In this document: positions 23,353 to 32,299 of the stretch, one piece after another | How positions within the stretch are numbered: position 1 is the first letter of the stretch | Layout of the letters: the number at the start of each line of letters is the position of its first letter | NCBI GenBank assembly: GCA_002344345.1 | Contig: DDTL01000140.1 | Location: 8,488-52,465, forward strand | DNA: 43,978 bases | Reading direction: 5' to 3' | Source of the DNA: Saprospiraceae bacterium UBA2365 | GTDB taxonomy: Bacteria; Bacteroidota; Bacteroidia; Chitinophagales; Saprospiraceae | The notes under the pieces: generated by a model | What the model saw: only the letters and a program-made list of their open reading frames with translations | Told to the model about the DNA's origin: nothing | The model's database searches: none | Made by a program: the position numbers and the translations under genes

Positions 23353-24228
23353 ATGAGCGTTTTAGTTAATAAACATTCCCGGATAATAGTTCAGGGTTTT
23401 ACAGGAAATGAGGGCACATTCCATGCCACTCAAATGATAGAATATGGAACCAATGTGGTGGGCGGTGTTACACCTGGAAAAGGCGGCCAGAAACACCTCG
23501 ATAAACCTGTATTCAATACAGTAGCTGATGCCGTATCCAACGAAGGGGCTGACACTTCCATTATTTTTGTTCCACCTGCTTTTGCTCCCGATGCCATCAT
23601 GGAAGCAGCTGAAGCCGGGATAAAACTGGTTGTAGCCATTACCGAAGGCATTCCGGTTCAGGATATGGTAAAAGTCAAAGCTTATCTTGATGCACATCAT
23701 ACGAGAATGATCGGACCTAATTGTCCGGGTATTATCACACCAGGTGAAGCCAAAGTGGGTATCATGCCTGGATTTATTCACAAACCAGGTAGGATTGGCG
23801 TTGTTTCCAGGTCAGGGACATTAACTTATGAAGCAGTGGATCAGTTGACAAAGTTAGGGATAGGACAGTCAACCTGTATTGGCATCGGGGGTGATCCTAT
23901 TATTGGAACTACCACCATGGAAGCTGTACAACTTTTAATGGAAGACCCTGATACAGATGGCATCATCATGATCGGCGAAATCGGCGGAAATATGGAGGCT
24001 GATGCTGCGAAATGGGTTAAAGCGCATGGTACCAAACCGGTAGTTGGCTTTATTGCAGGTCAGACAGCACCAAAAGGAAGAACCATGGGACATGCAGGCG
24101 CCATCATTGGGGGAACCGCAGATACCGCTGAAGCCAAAATGAAGATCCTGTCTGAGAATAATGTTCATGTGGTAGTATCTCCTGCAGATATCGGCAAAAG
24201 AATGGCCGAATTGCTCAGCTTGATCTGA
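23353..24228 (+). CDS. sucD: Succinyl-CoA ligase subunit alpha
   Basis: This TCA-cycle enzyme makes ATP or GTP from succinyl-CoA. The CoA-binding N-terminal domain shows GFTGNEGTFHATQMIEYGT and VVGGVTPGKGG; the ligase domain shows GPNCPGIITPGEAKVGIMPG. The phosphorylated His is H247 in MGHAGAIIGG. It has 291 residues, full length. The beta subunit gene sucC is not in this window, so the two subunits are encoded apart. A terminator follows. Confidence 0.97.
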   Translation: MSVLVNKHSRIIVQGFTGNEGTFHATQMIEYGTNVVGGVTPGKGGQKHLDKPVFNTVADAVSNEGADTSIIFVPPAFAPDAIMEAAEAGIKLVVAITEGIPVQDMVKVKAYLDAHHTRMIGPNCPGIITPGEAKVGIMPGFIHKPGRIGVVSRSGTLTYEAVDQLTKLGIGQSTCIGIGGDPIIGTTTMEAVQLLMEDPDTDGIIMIGEIGGNMEADAAKWVKAHGTKPVVGFIAGQTAPKGRTMGHAGAIIGGTADTAEAKMKILSENNVHVVVSPADIGKRMAELLSLI

Positions 24229-24255
24229 TTTTTGTAATGAAACATAAATTCATTT

Positions 24256-24321
24256 AAACTGGTGTTTCCCGGTTGGAAATTGCACTCTTGTAATGAACCT
24301 TCCACGAAGCACCAGTTTTTT
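24256..24321 (+). terminator. Terminator after sucD
   Basis: AAACTGGTG and CACCAGTTT form a 9-base stem around a long loop of about 45 bases, followed by six T. On the opposite strand the T-run is short, so it serves sucD better than the convergent DJ-1-like gene. Confidence 0.6.
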
Positions 24322-24333
24322 ATTTTGCAAATT

Positions 24334-24930
24334 TTATTTGGGTTTTTCCCTGTCATAACCCATCAATTTTCTGACATGCAAAACATTTTCTGATGATGTC
24401 AGTTTTTCCAGCAATAAAAAAGCAACATTAATTGCAGTGGATGGACCATCAGAACTGATGATATGATTTTCATTTACAATGGGCAGATCGCTGATTTGTG
24501 CACCAAAATCCTTCAATTGTTGCTTTCGGACAGGATTCAGACAATAAGTTGTGGCAGTTCTGTTTTCCAATATTCCGCTTTTCCCCAAAGCTAATGCCCC
24601 GACACAAACAGAAGCGATCACTTTTCTCTGTTTGTCAAAAGCACGAATCATATTTTGAAAGCTTTCCGAAAATGCATCTTCAAAAAAACCATACTGTTCA
24701 AAACCACCCGGAATTGCCAGAGCATCAAATGCATCTTCCTGAACTTCCTCTAAAGTCAGATCCACATTGAAACTTTGATTGAATGTGCTGTGAATTATCC
24801 TGGTGTTTCCGGCTGTATACAATGCTGTATTCCGGTCACCTTCGACCATATTCCATCCGATCACATCAATAAATGCACTTGCTTCAAGGATCTCAAAACC
24901 ATTGGCGAGGAGGAGAAGTACTTTTTTCAT
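24334..24930 (-). CDS. DJ-1/PfpI family protein
   Basis: The 198-residue protein belongs to the DJ-1/ThiJ/PfpI superfamily (flavodoxin-like fold). It starts MKKVLLLLANGFEILEASAF, with the conserved Glu (E16). The nucleophile elbow reads VIASVCVGALALG with Cys at residue 109. Members act as deglycases, glyoxalases or chaperones, so the substrate cannot be told from sequence. I use the ATG before KKVLLLL; an upstream in-frame ATG adds ten unrelated residues. It is convergent with sucD and lies next to the second MITE-like element. Confidence 0.88.
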   Translation of the reverse strand: MKKVLLLLANGFEILEASAFIDVIGWNMVEGDRNTALYTAGNTRIIHSTFNQSFNVDLTLEEVQEDAFDALAIPGGFEQYGFFEDAFSESFQNMIRAFDKQRKVIASVCVGALALGKSGILENRTATTYCLNPVRKQQLKDFGAQISDLPIVNENHIISSDGPSTAINVAFLLLEKLTSSENVLHVRKLMGYDREKPK

Positions 24931-24983
24931 TAAAAGAGTTTTAATTCGAAACGATATCAATCTAAAGATTCGCTGTTAAATAT

Positions 24984-25159
24984 AACATGAGCCTGCACCG
25001 AAAAGTCTTTGTCCATAGATCCCGTTTTAAAGGGGGATTTTTAATTTGTTGATTTTCAATTGTTTTCATTTAGTCTTATGCTGACCTATGGCATCAGTAG
25101 ATTGGGATAAAAAAAGTTTGAAAATCCACAAATTGGACTTTTCGGAGCTGACTCAACAT
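24984..25159. mobile_element. MITE-like non-coding element, copy 2
   Basis: The core (24988-25155, 168 bases) has the same inverted ends as copy 1 (TGAG...CCGAAAAGTC and GACTTTTCGGAGC...CTCA). The direct repeat AACAT flanks it at 24984-24988 and 25155-25159. Its reverse complement aligns along the whole of copy 1, including TCTACTGA and ATCAACAAATTAAAA. It lacks the two 25-base tandem units of copy 1, which accounts for the length difference. It sits between the starts of the DJ-1-like gene and the end of typA. No ORF is present. Confidence 0.72.
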
Positions 25160-25454
25160 TGAAAAATCTTATGGATGTTTAATAGCAATGTGCAACCAAC
25201 TAATCTGACAATTCAGTTCATCCAAAAAACTATCTGAATCGTTTTCCAGCTGAGAATATTGGATGGATAAGAAATCAATGGTTATTTTTTTGTTCAGATA
25301 CTTTTGGTGATTGAAATTTTGTCGACCAGGGAATCATCCGTTTCACCATTTTCATTTTATGATTATTGTCCACATACTTCTAATTTTTTAAAAATCAGCT
25401 TCAACTGGTATCAGGATTATCGCTTCAAACATGAAGAAACAAAATTATACTTTG
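25160..25454. other. Intergenic region after typA, no gene seen
   Basis: Between the element and the typA stop no gene is recognised. A forward frame beginning at 25304 runs into typA antisense and has no family resemblance. Confidence 0.55.
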
Positions 25455-27269
25455 CTATTCAGCAGATACCGTGCGACTGTGTTTTTTGCGTTCATTCTCA
25501 TCCAGATAGATCTTTCTCAGCCTTAAAGATCTGGGGGTTACTTCCAGGTATTCATCGTCCCGGATATTTTCCATATAGTCTTCCAGAGAAAACTTAATGG
25601 CAGGAATGATGAGCACTTTTTCATCAGTACCTGAAGCACGCATGTTTGTCAGTTTTTTTGTTTTTCCAACATTCACCACGAGATCATTTCCACGGGTATT
25701 TTCGCCGATCACCTGACCTGTATATACATCTTCACCCGGATTGATATAAAATCTGCCTCTGTCCTGCAATTTCCAGATTGCAAATGGAATTGCGCTGCCG
25801 GTTTCCATGCAGATAAGCGCTCCGTTTATACGTGTGTTGATCTCTCCTTTCCAGGGCTCGAAACTGTCAAACCTGTGTGCTATGATCGCTTCACCTTCAG
25901 TAGCTGTCAGGATATTATTCCTTAATCCAATGATTCCTCTGGAAGGGATCTTGAATTCTATGCTCATCCTGTCACCCCGATGATTCATTTCCAGCAATTC
26001 GCCTTTCCTGGTAGTCACCAGGTCGATCACTCTGCCTGAAAAATCTCCGGGTACCAGCACAGAAAGTACTTCTACAGGTTCGCATTTCACACCATCAACC
26101 ATTTTTATGATCACTTTTGGCTGGCCCAACTGGAATTCATAGCCTTCCCGTCTCATCGTTTCTACCAATATGCTCAGATGCAATATTCCTCTTCCAAATA
26201 CCAGTAAAGAATCAGGTGAATCTGTTTCTTCAATTCTTAAAGCCAGGTTTTTTTCGATCTCTTTGTACAATCGATCTCTCAAATGCCTGGATGTTACATA
26301 TTTACCTTCCTTGCCAAAAAACGGAGAGTTGTTAATGGTGAACAACATACTCATGGTAGGTTCATCGATTTGTAAAGGTGGTAACGCTTCTGGATTTTCT
26401 ATATCTGTAATGGTGTCTCCAATCTCAAAATTATCTATACCCATCAAAGCAACAATGTCTCCGCTTTGAACAGGTAATTTTGTCCTTTCCTTGCCCAATC
26501 CCTCAAATGTATACAGTTCCTTGATCACTGACCTGTTGATTGTTCCATCTCTTTTTACCAGGGAAACCGGCATGTTGACCTGAAGTACTCCTCTGGTCAG
26601 CCTGCCAACTGCTATCCGACCAACATAAGAACTGTAATCAAGAGAAGTGATCTGCATCTGTGGAGTTCCTTCGACGTGTTCTGCCATAGGAATGTGCTCG
26701 ATGATCACATCAAGGAGATAAGATACATCAGTTGTTTCTTTTTTATAATCGTCTGACATCCAACCATTTTTTGAAGAACCATAAACGGTTGGAAAATCAA
26801 GCTGGTCTTCCGTAGCACCTAAATTATACATCAGATCAAATACTGCTTCCTGTACTTCTTCAGGCCTGCAATTAGGTTTATCCACTTTGTTTATCACAAC
26901 GATGGGTTTCAATCCCAAATCTATGGCTTTTCCCAAAACAAAACGCGTTTGAGGCATTGGACCTTCAAATGCATCTACTACTAGCAAAACACCGTCTGCC
27001 ATATTCAGTACTCGTTCCACTTCACCGCCAAAATCAGAGTGACCCGGGGTATCGATGATGTTGATCTTAGTGTTTTTATATCTGACTGACACGTTTTTTG
27101 AAAGGATAGTGATGCCTCTTTCCCTTTCCAGGTCATTGTTGTCCAGAACCAGATCATTTACAACCTGATTGTCCCTGAATAATTTAACCTGTTGAAGCAA
27201 TCTGTCCACCAAGGTGGTTTTTCCGTGATCAACGTGTGCAATAATGGCTATATTCCTGATTTCTAACAT
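25455..27269 (-). CDS. typA: Translational GTPase TypA/BipA
   Basis: TypA is a ribosome-binding GTPase related to EF-G that acts in 50S assembly and stress growth. It begins MLEIRNIAIIAHVDHGKTTL, with G1 at residues 11-18. ERERGITILSKN (switch II region), DTPGHSDFGGEVER and VINKVDKPNC complete the G domain. The TypA-specific C-terminal half includes GEGEAIIAHRFDSFEPWKGE-like sequence (written TEGEAIIAHRFDSFEPW) and LTNMRASGTDEKVLIIP. It has 604 residues, full length. It is transcribed alone, divergent from the acyl-CoA carboxylase gene. Confidence 0.97.
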   Translation of the reverse strand: MLEIRNIAIIAHVDHGKTTLVDRLLQQVKLFRDNQVVNDLVLDNNDLERERGITILSKNVSVRYKNTKINIIDTPGHSDFGGEVERVLNMADGVLLVVDAFEGPMPQTRFVLGKAIDLGLKPIVVINKVDKPNCRPEEVQEAVFDLMYNLGATEDQLDFPTVYGSSKNGWMSDDYKKETTDVSYLLDVIIEHIPMAEHVEGTPQMQITSLDYSSYVGRIAVGRLTRGVLQVNMPVSLVKRDGTINRSVIKELYTFEGLGKERTKLPVQSGDIVALMGIDNFEIGDTITDIENPEALPPLQIDEPTMSMLFTINNSPFFGKEGKYVTSRHLRDRLYKEIEKNLALRIEETDSPDSLLVFGRGILHLSILVETMRREGYEFQLGQPKVIIKMVDGVKCEPVEVLSVLVPGDFSGRVIDLVTTRKGELLEMNHRGDRMSIEFKIPSRGIIGLRNNILTATEGEAIIAHRFDSFEPWKGEINTRINGALICMETGSAIPFAIWKLQDRGRFYINPGEDVYTGQVIGENTRGNDLVVNVGKTKKLTNMRASGTDEKVLIIPAIKFSLEDYMENIRDDEYLEVTPRSLRLRKIYLDENERKKHSRTVSAE

Positions 27270-27869
27270 AATATTAAGGTCTGTTTTAAAAAGCTGGCAA
27301 TATTACTGCTTTATCTTGGCATTCAATGCAATGTCTGCTCATTAAATACCAGACTTTTCAATTAATTTAAATTCAAATCTTCATCATTGTTTATTGAAAT
27401 TTAAGAATTTTCAGGGTTTCAGAAAAAAACAGAAAATTAAATCGTTGCCGGTTTTCTATAATCCGGACTTATTTTTATATAAAATGAGATAAAGTCCATA
27501 CAAATAATTTTATATATATTATTAAATAGTTTAATGTATATCTTATTATTTTTACCTATTTTGTGCGTTTAACTCTTGCTGATTAAACAATAGTTTTCAA
27601 ATCCAAATCAAGGAACAGGTTGTTATATATGATTCACTGATTAAAAACAATTTGATCTGTTAAAATGAATTATCAAATATCGTTAAACGTTGTATGGACC
27701 CAAATACCACTATTTAACCATGAATACATTTTTTTTCAGATAAACCAATAATTTGCAACTTGTGGTAAGTTAATCCAGTTATTATTTCACAATTATGAAT
27801 GCTCTCAAACCCCTATTGATTACATTTGTGTGTTCAAACATGAATTATTCGTATCTTGCAAAATAAAAC
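27270..27869. other. Long divergent intergenic region, typA and carboxylase gene
   Basis: These 600 bases are very AT-rich and contain no ORF of note. They must carry the promoters of both divergent genes. TATCTTGC at 27852-27859 is a near-match to the -7 box for the carboxylase, with TTTG 23 bases upstream, a little too far. TAATATTG shortly before typA on the - strand is another near-match. I see no repeat or structured RNA. Confidence 0.45.
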
Positions 27870-29513
27870 ATGAACATGTCAGACGAGCAAAAAATAATGC
27901 TGGAAAGAAATGCTGATGAAATGAAATTACTGATCAGTAAAATGAAACACAGAGGAGATGAAATACGCCTCGGAGGTGGTAAGAAAAGACTTCAGCAACA
28001 GGCAGATCAGGGTAAACTCACAGCCAGGGAAAGAGTCAGTTATCTGATCGATGAGGATACGGATTTTTTTGAATTTGGCCTGTTTACTGCATATGGACAG
28101 TATGAAGAACATGGAGGTTGCCCGGCAGCGGGTGTGATCATTGGTCTTGGATATGTCAGTGGAAGGCTTTGTATGATCGTTGCCAATGATGCAACCGTAA
28201 AAGCCGGTGCCTGGTTTCCTTTAACTGGCAAGAAGAACCTCAGAGCCCAGGAAATCGCAATGGAGAACAGATTGCCCGTGATTTATCTTGTAGACTCCGC
28301 TGGCATTTTCCTGCCCATGCAGGATGAAATATTTGCCGATAAAGAACATTTTGGGAGGATTTTCCGCAACAATGCTAAAATGTCCTCTTTGGGTATTCCT
28401 CAGTTGTCCGCGATCATGGGTAGCTGTGTGGCTGGTGGTGCTTACCTTCCTATCATGTCTGATGAGGCTATTATTGTAGACAAAACCGGTTCCATTTTTT
28501 TGGCCGGACCATACCTGGTAAAAGCTGCCATCGGTGAAGAAGTAGATCAGGAAACGCTGGGAGGAGCCCATACACAAAGTAATATTTCCGGAGTTACCGA
28601 TTATATCGCCAAAGATGATAAAGACGCCTTGAATAAGGTCAGGGATATGATGAAATCCATTGGTTCATTTCCTAAAGCAGGACTCGACAGAATAGAAACT
28701 ATTCCTCCCAGGTTCTCAGCAGATATTTTGCTTAGGAAAATGCCTGTGGATCCAACCAAACCATACAATACTAAAGAGTTGCTGGAATGTTTGGTAGACG
28801 AAGGCAGTCTTTTATACTATAAGGAAGACTATGGCAAAACCATCATAACAGCCTACGCACGAATTGATGGCTGGTCAGTCGGCATCGTTGCCAACAATCG
28901 TGAAGTGGTTAAAACTGCCAAAGGCGAACTTCAGTTCGGAGGAGTGATCTATTCTGATTCTGCTGATAAAGCGACAAGATTTATCATGGTTTGTAATCAA
29001 AAGAAAATTCCACTGATATTTTTACATGACGTCACAGGATTTATGGTTGGGAAGCGGGCAGAACATGGTGGGATCATCAAAGACGGAGCTAAAATGGTCA
29101 ATGCCGTTTCAAACTCGACTGTGCCTAAGATTTCTGTCATTTTGGGCAATTCCTACGGAGCAGGGAATTATGCGATGTGCGGAAAAGCTTATGATCCCAG
29201 GTTTATTTTTGCCTGGCCAACGGCAAAAATTGCTGTAATGGGTGGAACGCAAGCTGCCAAAGTGCTGACACAGATCCAGGTTTCTGCCCTTCAAAAACAG
29301 GGGAAGGAGGTGGATGAAGCGAGTCAGAAAGAACTATTTGGAAAAATTCAGGCGAAATATGAAAGTCATACCAGCCCGTATTATGCTGCATCAAGACTTT
29401 GGGTGGATGAGATCATTGACCCGCGTGAAACCCGAAAGTTTATTTCTATTTCATTGGAAGCGGCCAATCATGGTGAAATTGAAAAATTCAATGTTGGCGT
29501 TATCCAAACCTGA
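27870..29513 (+). CDS. Acyl-CoA carboxylase carboxyltransferase (beta) subunit
   Basis: The 547-residue protein is a biotin-dependent carboxyltransferase, which passes carboxyl groups from carboxybiotin to an acyl-CoA. GKLTARERVSYLIDEDTDFF, GLGYVSGRLCMIVANDATVK, IYLVDSAGIFLPMQDEIF and ELFGKIQAKYESHTSPYYAA are the family blocks; Gly-rich VAGGAYLPIMSDE and GNSYGAGNYAMCGKAYDPRF form the two oxyanion holes. ANDATVKAGAWFPLT and the following HFGRIFRNNAKMS look closest to methylcrotonyl-CoA carboxylase beta, but propionyl-CoA or a broad substrate is possible. No biotin-carboxylase subunit lies nearby. The next gene starts 5 bases after its stop. Confidence 0.9.
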   Translation: MNMSDEQKIMLERNADEMKLLISKMKHRGDEIRLGGGKKRLQQQADQGKLTARERVSYLIDEDTDFFEFGLFTAYGQYEEHGGCPAAGVIIGLGYVSGRLCMIVANDATVKAGAWFPLTGKKNLRAQEIAMENRLPVIYLVDSAGIFLPMQDEIFADKEHFGRIFRNNAKMSSLGIPQLSAIMGSCVAGGAYLPIMSDEAIIVDKTGSIFLAGPYLVKAAIGEEVDQETLGGAHTQSNISGVTDYIAKDDKDALNKVRDMMKSIGSFPKAGLDRIETIPPRFSADILLRKMPVDPTKPYNTKELLECLVDEGSLLYYKEDYGKTIITAYARIDGWSVGIVANNREVVKTAKGELQFGGVIYSDSADKATRFIMVCNQKKIPLIFLHDVTGFMVGKRAEHGGIIKDGAKMVNAVSNSTVPKISVILGNSYGAGNYAMCGKAYDPRFIFAWPTAKIAVMGGTQAAKVLTQIQVSALQKQGKEVDEASQKELFGKIQAKYESHTSPYYAASRLWVDEIIDPRETRKFISISLEAANHGEIEKFNVGVIQT

Positions 29514-29518
29514 TCTCC

Positions 29519-30637
29519 ATGGAAATTTTAGTAAAAACACTGGAAGGCCTGGAGCCTGCTCTCGAACAGGAGATTAAAAACCTGGGTTTTGAAGAGGCCA
29601 CGGTGCTCAATCGCGCTGTCCTTTTTGAAGGCGACATCAAAGATATGTATCGTGCCAATTATGAATTAAGGACTGCACTGCGTGTTTTGTTGCCGATACA
29701 TAAATTTGAAGCAATCAATGAACACATGTTCTACCGTAAAATGCAGGAAATCAATTGGTCTGAGTATTTTAATGTCAACCAGCGTTTTGCAGTATATTCA
29801 GTGGTGAGTTCACAGTATTTTACTCATTCGAAATACATGGCATTGAAAGCGAAAGATGCTATTGTTGATCAATTCAGGGACAAATATGGGAAACGTCCTG
29901 ATGTGTCTACCTATAATCCTGATGTTGAAGTCAATATTCATATTTTTGAAAATAAATGCACTATTTCTTTGGATAGTACGGGTGAATCACTTCATAAAAG
30001 AGATTACAAAGTGGCTTCAGTAGAGGCGCCTCTCAGCGAAGTACTTGCTTCAGGAATATTGCTATCCTCCGGATTTGAAACAGCAAAGATTTTTCATGAT
30101 CCAATGTGTGGTTCAGGTACATTTATTTCTGAAGCCTTTATGATCCATTGCAACATTCCTCCGGGAAAATTCAGGCAGGAATATGCTTTTATGAAATGGA
30201 AAAATTTCAGGCAGTCTGTATGGGATGCAGTTAAGGAAAATGCCGATGCAAAAATATGCGGACCTACTACAATACAGTTTTATGGTTCAGATATCAATCG
30301 CCAGAATATGTTTTCTGCCAGAAAAAACCTATACCAATTGCCATTCGGAGACCAGGTACAGTTTTCGAAAAAAGATTTTTTGAAAGAAAGCCTCAATCCC
30401 CGACCTGATTTTTTGATCATGAATCCACCTTACGATATCCGGTTAAAATCTGATGATATCGATGAATTTTATTACCAGATAGGGATGAGATTAAAGCAGG
30501 ACTACAGTGGCGCAAGGGTATGCGTTTTTTCAGGCAATTTGGAGGCCATGCATAAAATCGGACTGAAGGCCAATGTGAAATTGAATTTAATGAACGGAGC
30601 CATTCCTTCTGTGTTGCATTGCTATGATATCAAGTAA
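29519..30637 (+). CDS. THUMP-domain RNA methyltransferase (RlmL N-half type)
   Basis: The 372-residue protein matches the N-terminal half of RlmL, which in E. coli methylates guanine N2 of 23S rRNA. An RNA-binding THUMP region (about residues 45-155) precedes a Rossmann methyltransferase. Motif I is HDPMCGSGTFISEAFMI near residue 197, an acidic motif II reads QFYGSDINRQN, and the catalytic motif IV is FLIMNPPYDIRL. The target base here is unproven. It begins 5 bases after the carboxylase stop, so the two are probably co-transcribed, though their jobs do not seem related. Confidence 0.9.
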   Translation: MEILVKTLEGLEPALEQEIKNLGFEEATVLNRAVLFEGDIKDMYRANYELRTALRVLLPIHKFEAINEHMFYRKMQEINWSEYFNVNQRFAVYSVVSSQYFTHSKYMALKAKDAIVDQFRDKYGKRPDVSTYNPDVEVNIHIFENKCTISLDSTGESLHKRDYKVASVEAPLSEVLASGILLSSGFETAKIFHDPMCGSGTFISEAFMIHCNIPPGKFRQEYAFMKWKNFRQSVWDAVKENADAKICGPTTIQFYGSDINRQNMFSARKNLYQLPFGDQVQFSKKDFLKESLNPRPDFLIMNPPYDIRLKSDDIDEFYYQIGMRLKQDYSGARVCVFSGNLEAMHKIGLKANVKLNLMNGAIPSVLHCYDIK

Positions 30638-30665
30638 TTGAACTGTTCTGACATCCCATAGGTCA

Positions 30666-30680
30666 CCAAATATTATTTGG
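30666..30680. repeat. Short palindrome between convergent genes
   Basis: CCAAATATTATTTGG is a 15-base near-perfect palindrome lying between the methyltransferase and the convergent exported-protein gene. It lacks a T-run on either side. It could be a weak terminator or a protein-binding site; neither is proven. Confidence 0.3.
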
Positions 30681-30805
30681 GGCATGATATATCCTAAAAA
30701 TATGACTGTCAATCAATTATAACATTTTGGTGCACGCTGAAACTGTAACTAATCGCTTAATGATATTGTTCTATTTTTGCAAAATCCGGAAAGAGTGGGT
30801 GAAAA

Positions 30806-31876
30806 TCAATTAATTTTGAAAAAGTACAATTCCTTTACAGCCTTGACTGCCCGGTCAGCATAAAAGTCTGAGGGCAGGAAAAACCTGTAAAAGCCACTTT
30901 TTTCATCCTTGTCTGAAACTGAAAGGATTGGCCCAACCTGATCATAACGGTTGAATAATTCACTAAAACTAAAAATAGCCCTGTATCCGTCAACAGATGC
31001 AACACAAACCAGTCCATTCCGGATCCAGTTTTGTTCATATTCAAAACCCGAATTTTCCAAAAAGGATTTTAAAGCGAGGCCTTCAAAACTTTTGTTGTCA
31101 TGATACCCCATACCCATACCAAAAAAACTGGTATTGTAACTGCTTAATTGGCTCGTTTCAGTGACAGCAGGAATGACAAAACTGCTGTCCTGATTGATAT
31201 TGACCCGGATTTCATGGCTATACAGCGGTTGGATGTCCCGGTTGATGACATATTCTTTTTGGTCGAATGACTTCACCATGATCCGAACAGGATTTTCCAG
31301 CGTCCTGTTGGAATAAAGATCTGATGCAGAGATCACCTTCCATTGTTCACCTGTTTTATATTCTGTATCTTTTTTGTACGATTTGATGGGAGCGACTTCC
31401 GTTGCCAGAATGATTTGATGTATCAAATTAGTTTGAAATATTTCTGACCAGCTAAAAACCACACTTTCGCCCTTATCATTTTCTATGACAACATACAAAT
31501 CAATTGGAGGTCTGAATATCTCAACATTTTTTTTCTTCAGTAAATGAGGGTTCAACAAGTCAAAAAGAGAATATCCCTTATATCTGAATGCGCCGATGAA
31601 TTCAACGTTATTTTCTGAGGTCAACACCGATTCCTTTATAATAATCTCATGTTTATAGAATTTGGTCAGATCTGTTTTTCCCTCGTTTTCTATTTCTCCA
31701 CCTATATAAAGCTCAGAAACTTTCAGGCTTTTCTCATCAGTTTTGTGGTAAAGACTGTTACCCGTTTTTCCATTCAAAACAGTGGCCCCTGTAATAGCCT
31801 GAACCTCTTGTGTATACGCTCGATAATTCAAACTGATAAATATCAAAAATAGTGAAATGAACCAGTATGCTTTCAT
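30806..31876 (-). CDS. Exported protein with two sulfite-oxidase-like modules
   Basis: A signal peptide (MKAYWFISLFLIFISLNYRA) implies export. Two tandem modules of similar layout follow. The first (about residues 55-195) has FRYKGYSLFDLLNPHLLKKK and DLYVVIENDKGESVVFSWSE. The second (about 220-350) has FEGLALKSFLENSGF and VASVDGYRAIFSFSELF. These resemble the molybdopterin-binding fold of sulfite oxidase-like proteins (a hydrophobic GxxLxDLL helix, then DxYxVxxxxxELF). No cysteine corresponds clearly to the cofactor ligand, so cofactor binding is doubtful. I use the ATG before KAYWF. An element resembling a -7 box lies about 160 bases upstream. The function is unknown. Confidence 0.6.
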   Translation of the reverse strand: MKAYWFISLFLIFISLNYRAYTQEVQAITGATVLNGKTGNSLYHKTDEKSLKVSELYIGGEIENEGKTDLTKFYKHEIIIKESVLTSENNVEFIGAFRYKGYSLFDLLNPHLLKKKNVEIFRPPIDLYVVIENDKGESVVFSWSEIFQTNLIHQIILATEVAPIKSYKKDTEYKTGEQWKVISASDLYSNRTLENPVRIMVKSFDQKEYVINRDIQPLYSHEIRVNINQDSSFVIPAVTETSQLSSYNTSFFGMGMGYHDNKSFEGLALKSFLENSGFEYEQNWIRNGLVCVASVDGYRAIFSFSELFNRYDQVGPILSVSDKDEKSGFYRFFLPSDFYADRAVKAVKELYFFKIN

Positions 31877-32299
31877 ATTAATATTTATTTGCATATATAA
31901 TATTTTAATAACAAAGAATATATTGTTATAACCAAATATATGTTAAAGTAAATCAACTTTTGTATTTTATCATTTGGCCTAAAATCCAGGCAAGGTGTAA
32001 CCCTTCAATTAATACTGCAAATTTAGTGCATTTTGTACAAAGATATCTTTAATTTCAGAATATTAAAGAACACCCTCTAGCCAGCTAAGCATTTAACAGT
32101 CTTCAAAAAGATTTTGGCAATTTAGCCATTGACTAAAAACCAATTGAGCCACACAAAGTAAATGGTTGTCATATAATGGGAATAACAGTTAATCATACCT
32201 TAGAAAAACAACAAGAATACCGCTGGATTCAAATGATTATTTGTCATTATTCCAATAAACACTTTGGATGCTTCATCTGTGTTTTTTGACGACATAAAA
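31877..32299. other. Intergenic region between two minus-strand genes
   Basis: No gene is recognised. The 12-base palindrome AAAGATATCTTT at 32039-32050 contains a - strand TATCTTTG box (32038-32045) that could serve the exported-protein gene, though the leader would be about 155 bases and the -33 box is poor. A short frame beginning near 32177 is too short and has no motif. Confidence 0.45.

Noticed and set aside
25304..25597. 97-codon frame downstream of typA
   Set aside because: Its second half is antisense to the typA end; no conserved sequence.
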